Assembly: GCA_950295325.1 (NCBI GenBank)
Contig: OX485809.1
Coordinates: 18,678,144-18,724,000, forward strand
From: Polytrichum commune
Lineage: Eukaryota > Streptophyta > Polytrichopsida > Polytrichales > Polytrichaceae
Length of the DNA: 45,857 bases
Reading direction: 5' to 3'
Under the pieces are notes generated by a model that was not told the DNA's origin, did no database searches, and worked only from the letters and a program-made list of their open reading frames with translations. Shown in pieces: positions 42,331 to 45,857 of the stretch. The translations under genes were made by a program, and so were the position numbers. Position 1 is the first letter of the stretch, and each line of letters starts with the position of its first letter.

Positions 42331-42814
42331 CGTGAATTTGAAAAAAAACTTTGTTTTTTTTTTTTTTTTTTTAAAGTCTGGAATTCGTAGATTTGCCAAA
42401 ACTTGTAAAATCTGGAAAAAATGCTAATGGGGTCCAAAAAAAAAACAAAAATATGCTATATTATCTAAATATCCGTAGCTACAAATTCTTCTGATATTTT
42501 GTTTTGGTTTGAAATGATTTTCTTTTCTCATTCTTCTATCTATTTCCTTGTTTTGGGCCACCTCGTAGATTTTGGGTTTCGGGGCAAAAAAAAAATTATG
42601 TTATTTTGTGTCATTTTCTAGCTCCTATAACGTATTGCATGAATACTTGAGGAGTCATATTTCTCATTTCTTGCATTCTAACCTCGTTTTCAATAGTTTT
42701 TTTTCTCCTAGGTTCTGAACATCGCTTTAAATTCATACAATAGATATTTGTTTTAATTTTAGGCTCTCCTAGTCGTTTTACCTCCCAACTTTTGGCCTTC
42801 CTAAGTTGCGCTTA

Positions 42815-43268
42815 CAAACCCTGTGCGTTAACGCACAGGGTTTCTTCTCCCAACTTTGGGCTTCCTAAGTTGCGTTTACAAACCCTGTGCGTTAACGCAC
42901 AGGGTTTCGCCTCCCAACTTTGGCCTTCCTAAGTTGCGCTTATAAACCCTGTGCGTTAACGCACCGGGTTTCTCCTCCCAACTTTTGGCCTTACTAAGTT
43001 GCGCTTACAAACCCTATGCGTTAACGCACAGGGTTTCTCCTCCCAACTTTGGCCTTCCTAAGTTGCTCTTACAAACCCTGTGCGTTAACGCACAGGGTTT
43101 CGCCTTCCAACTTTTTGCCTCCTAAGTTGCTCTTATAAACCCTGTGCATTAACGTACAGGGTTTCACCTCCCAACTTCTCGCCTCCTAAGTTGCTCTTAT
43201 AAACCCTGTGCGTTAACTTACAGGGTTTTACCTCCCAACTTCTCACCTCCCAAGTTGCTCTTATAAAC
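42815..43268. repeat. Palindromic array 3, 64-bp units (first part)
   Basis: Seven units of 64 bp. Each has a 22-bp palindrome with core GTGCGTTAACGCAC flanked by CCCT and AGGG, then TTTC(G/T)CCTCCCAACTTT and GGCCTTCCTAAGTTGCGCTT. Palindromes start at about 42819, 42883, 42947, 43011, 43075, 43139 and 43203. The later units have eroded palindromes. The array continues after solo LTR C at 44337. Confidence 0.92.
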
Positions 43269-44336
43269 TGTCACCAAAAAGCCTCCACCCTTCAATTTCG
43301 TCCTAGCCCGAATGAAGAAGTTTATAATGACATGTAGAGATTTCTTTCTTTGTAACACAATGTATGATTCCAATCTATCGTTGGAATATACGCAACTTAG
43401 TCAAGTTTATACTATGTCTTCTTACACTCCTTAATGTCGAAGTTTGGAAGTTTGAACATAGTCTCGGTTTTTTGGCTCTCAAAAATTCATATGAAGTCCA
43501 AAAAATGAGTTCTTGGTATCCATGGATAGGTAATGAAGTCCTCTACATGAATATGCAATGATATTTCTACTGCCACAAAGTATATGGTCGCAATTCTACG
43601 CTGTTCCCTTTGAATCTACATTTTTTCACTAGTTTTTGGAAGTTTGGACATAGTCTCGGTTTTTTGGCTCTCAAAAATTCATATGAAGTCCAACAAAACT
43701 AAATGCTCCAATAAGAGACTTTGCACATCTGCATAAGTATAAGGCTAATAAATGTAAATCCAAGTATTCAAACAAAGCCATAAGTTGAACTTTAAATCAT
43801 TCACGCCCAACTATTACTAACAAGAGGTGAAGCCCTCTTCAAGGCCAACTAGCCTTGGCTCCTAACCTTACATCCATGCGCAGACACGTGCTCCTATCTT
43901 GCTTCCCACGCACCCACACTTATAACACGTGGAGTGCCAAGGAGCACGAAGAAAAGAGAGGATGAGTGAGGGAAGAATGAGGGATTATATAGTGAGTTTG
44001 AGGGGGTGAGCACCCTCAAGGCTCACGATAAGTCCTCAAGATTTCCTCCTACTTTGTAGGCTCTTATCCTATCTCCTAAGCCTTCCTCCCTCAAATGATC
44101 AACAATGATCCTAATTCAAACATTTAACTAACTTTGGCTTTCTACCTACCACACTTTACCAAGGTTTGTCTTTCTCCTATTTAAATCCACTCTACAAAAG
44201 CCTAATGATTCAAACTAAGCTTTCTTCAAGCTTCATTCTTTTTATATTTTTATGAATAATCATAAATCACCAAAACACCACTTGTAATGTTTTACAAGTG
44301 TTAACAACCAATGTGGGCATCAATTTTGGGCTCACA
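43269..44336 (-). mobile_element. Solo LTR C, TGTGAG family (minus orientation), inside array 3
   Basis: A 1068-bp solo LTR. On the minus strand it starts at 44336 with TGTGAGCCCAAAATTGATGC and ends at 43269 in GGTGACA, a slightly eroded version of the usual CTCACA tip. A perfect 5-bp TSD TAAAC lies at 43264-43268 and 44337-44341. On the minus strand a TATA-like CTATATAATC (about 43985-43995) lies upstream of a CT-rich stretch, as in an LTR promoter. It is the shortest of the three copies because it lacks the internal repeat expansions. Confidence 0.9.
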
Positions 44337-44500
44337 TAAACCCTGTGCGTTCTCCTCCTGACTTCTAGCCTTCCTAAATTTCTATTATATACCATGTGCA
44401 TTAACGTATAGGGTTTCTCCTCTCCAATTTATAACCTCTATAAATTGCTACTACATGACATGTGAATGAACGTACAAGGTTCTCCGTCCTAACTTATATC
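44337..44500. repeat. Palindromic array 3 (second part, degenerate)
   Basis: Continuation of the 64-bp array on the far side of solo LTR C. One unit is cut inside its palindrome (CCCTGTGCGTT then CTCCTCC), followed by two weakly conserved units near 44393 and 44457. Confidence 0.8.
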
Positions 44501-44639
44501 TTATGCACTATCAAATTATGTGAACGTTGAACTGACTTACCTTTTTGTTTGTCGTCTTCTTTGAACCCGTCTTCAATTCGGACTCTGATATACGATCGTC
44601 TACATCTTCTTTGCTCTTTGCACCTTCATCATCCTCCAT

Positions 44640-45343
44640 CGCATCAAAATCCAGTGTCTTCACAGTTTCTTTTACCGTACTCAACAAGTTTCTTTTCCCT
44701 CCTTTTTTGCATCATTCTTTCCCACACTGAGTCTGAACCTCTTTTTCTCGGAAGTGAAATACAAAGTTTTCCTACGTCTTCTCTTCGGCCTCACGGGTGT
44801 TCTCTCTACATCGTCCACCATCGTTGGTGTCTATGATATGTTTTCTATCAGGTACTATCATTTATTCTTGCAATGTATCTATCTCACAAAATCCAGCGTA
44901 TATTACGATCACATGTTGTAATTGGCGTTCAATGAACGAGATATTTCGACGCGTTTATCATTATGTGTTTATTTTTGTTATATCCGCCAAAATTTTCTGA
45001 TACCTACTTTGTTCTATTCATAATGATCAATAATTTATTTTTCCAACCAATTTTAATTCTTTCTACATCTGCGTCAGTCCACACATATATATTTTAAATT
45101 TCTACCAATACTTTTAGTATTTGACGCCATTTTGTGTATATCTTGCTCGTAAATAGTCTCTGACTATTATTGTATTATGTCCACTTCTGTATTATTAGAT
45201 GTTATGTATCACACGCTTTTATCTCCATCCATTATTGTATCACACGATTTCATTTCCATTCATTTCCTCACACAACTCTATACAAAAGCAACATTCACCC
45301 CATATTTTTATGATGTGTTGTTCATATGTTCTTTTGATTTTCT
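44640..45343. promoter_or_regulatory. Putative shared upstream region of two head-to-head genes
   Basis: About 700 bp between the proposed start of the minus-strand ParB-methyltransferase gene and the start of the plus-strand ORF at 45344. It is AT-rich, with no clear TATA box or transcription start assigned. The bidirectional role is inferred from gene orientation only. Plus-strand ORFs at 44549 and 45177 look random. Confidence 0.35.
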
Positions 45344-45857
45344 ATGGCTACCATTAGAGCTCATAGATCTTTTGTTCCCTTCATCTTGCCACTCCAAGAT
45401 GATGATCATGTGAGTGTTTCAGAGGATTTACTTAGTTTGAGATTTAACCTCCAGATAGGAACCATGTATTTAGAGCATGAGATATACTCTTCAGATGGAG
45501 AGGTGTATAAAACGATTTTGGTTCCAAAAAATAGAACTGATTTTGGTTTTATGTGGATCTTAGGACCTGGTTCATTTAGGATGATAGCACTTTCTGAGTC
45601 TCAGATGCAAGCTTCAACTGTCATTTTGACAAACAAATCCGGTACATCCACAGTTCAAATTCCGTCTATCACACCTGTTAAGGTGGAACCCCTTGATGAT
45701 AGTGTGTTTGTGCTATCAGATTCAAAAGATGACATTTGTGCATCTGTTGATCTTTCAAACACATCGCCATTTCCATTTAGAAGTGTTCATTCTACTCCTT
45801 TCCAACTTCCTATACATATAGCCAAATCCCCTTGCGGTCTTATGTACAAGAAGGTGG
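45344..45857 (+). CDS. Uncharacterised acidic, Ser-rich protein, 3' end beyond window
   Basis: An open frame from an ATG at 45344 runs 171 codons to the end of the window without a stop, longer than any chance ORF in this AT-rich neighbourhood. The start region has MATIRAHRSFVPFILP, then DDDHVSVSEDLLSLRF, and an internal stretch rich in beta-type residues (KTILVPKNRTDFGFMWIL). A classic SUMO-attachment consensus VKVE lies in TPVKVEPLDD. It is followed at once by a SUMO-interaction-like motif, VFVLSD plus acidic residues. No domain family is recognised. A GTGAGT inside the frame (about 45410) could be a splice donor, so the exon could be shorter. It points away from the ParB-methyltransferase gene. 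Confidence 0.5.
   Translation, partial: MATIRAHRSFVPFILPLQDDDHVSVSEDLLSLRFNLQIGTMYLEHEIYSSDGEVYKTILVPKNRTDFGFMWILGPGSFRMIALSESQMQASTVILTNKSGTSTVQIPSITPVKVEPLDDSVFVLSDSKDDICASVDLSNTSPFPFRSVHSTPFQLPIHIAKSPCGLMYKKV

Larger units (their letters stand above)
41488..44540 (-). other. Long first intron of the ParB-methyltransferase gene
   Basis: About 3.05 kb between the donor AAAAAG/GTAAGT (44540) and the acceptor TTTTAG (41485). It holds three palindrome arrays, a hairpin and solo LTR C. If the gene instead starts at 41475, this region is promoter and 5' flank. Confidence 0.55.
37664..44639 (-). pseudogene. Eight-exon gene: ParB-like domain plus beta-class DNA methyltransferase-like domain, four in-frame stops
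   Basis: Minus-strand exons: 44639-44541, 41484-40757, 40658-40469, 40360-39735, 39643-39004, 38919-38575, 38482-38025, 37916-37664. All introns are GT-AG and all phases agree, giving about 1112 codons. An acidic N-terminus is followed by a ParB/sulfiredoxin-like segment (MPIVRPALKGDI, then FFIWDGNHRFLAWK near residues 222-235). Next come a helical middle, a Cys-rich part of exon 5, and a basic KRRKRK. The C-terminal methyltransferase-like domain runs in beta-class order: motif IV site AVDLVFLQFP (lacking DPPY), NGILIVFS, a motif X-like QKSPCFFQDLIELFTP, then SAM motif I VVDLTCSTGAS and LLAFEGD. Stops lie at 40496-40498, 39974-39976, 39343-39345 and 38791-38793. Bacterial and phage N4/N6 methylases often carry ParB domains; transfer to plants is inferred. 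The missing DPPY argues against normal catalysis. Exon 1 is the least certain. Confidence 0.75.

Noticed and set aside
42815-43268. Possible CRISPR-like array of palindromic repeats with 40-bp spacers
   Set aside because: The spacers are themselves repeated units with the same text. This is a 64-bp tandem satellite in a eukaryotic intron.

Overview
The window reads as nuclear DNA of a land plant. It has a spliced plant-type class II O-methyltransferase gene, long AT-rich introns and intergenic DNA, Ty3/gypsy elements, solo LTRs with exact 5-bp target-site duplications (TSDs), and MITEs. The species cannot be fixed from sequence alone. The unusual gene content makes a non-flowering plant (lycophyte, fern or bryophyte) my guess, but that is inference.

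Layout. 1-7173: a hAT-type MITE, a SINE-like tRNA relic, simple repeats, and two solo LTRs of one family in opposite orientation (2657-4972 and 5572-7168). 9038-18682: the most striking object, a decayed Ty3/gypsy element. Its polyprotein order is gag, protease, a C5-cytosine DNA methyltransferase, reverse transcriptase, RNase H, integrase, PHD finger. A solo LTR of another family is inserted exactly between the methyltransferase and RT parts, and a second hAT MITE sits in the putative 3' LTR. 18683-25783: no gene seen, but two further MITE-type elements, a MITE relic, a large foldback element and a diverged copy of the O-methyltransferase 5' flank. 25784-29524: a four-exon O-methyltransferase gene, apparently intact. 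29525-33097: nothing recognised. 33098-37480: a 5'-truncated, decayed chromovirus on the minus strand; its 3' LTR is the same family as the solo LTR inside the methyltransferase element.

37664-44639 (minus): an eight-exon gene whose product joins a ParB-like domain to a beta-class (N4/N6-type) DNA methyltransferase-like domain, an architecture known from bacteria and phages. All seven introns are GT-AG and phase-consistent, but four in-frame stops interrupt the exons. Its 3-kb first intron carries three arrays of palindromic repeats and a third solo LTR. Head-to-head with it, an uncharacterised acidic ORF (45344 onward) runs off the window.

Two unrelated DNA-methyltransferase-like systems therefore lie about 25 kb apart: one carried by a retrotransposon together with a PHD finger, the other a host-like spliced gene of bacterial domain architecture. 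Nearly all stop codons in both can be explained by C-to-T change at CAG, CGA or CAA, the pattern expected from deamination of methylated cytosine.
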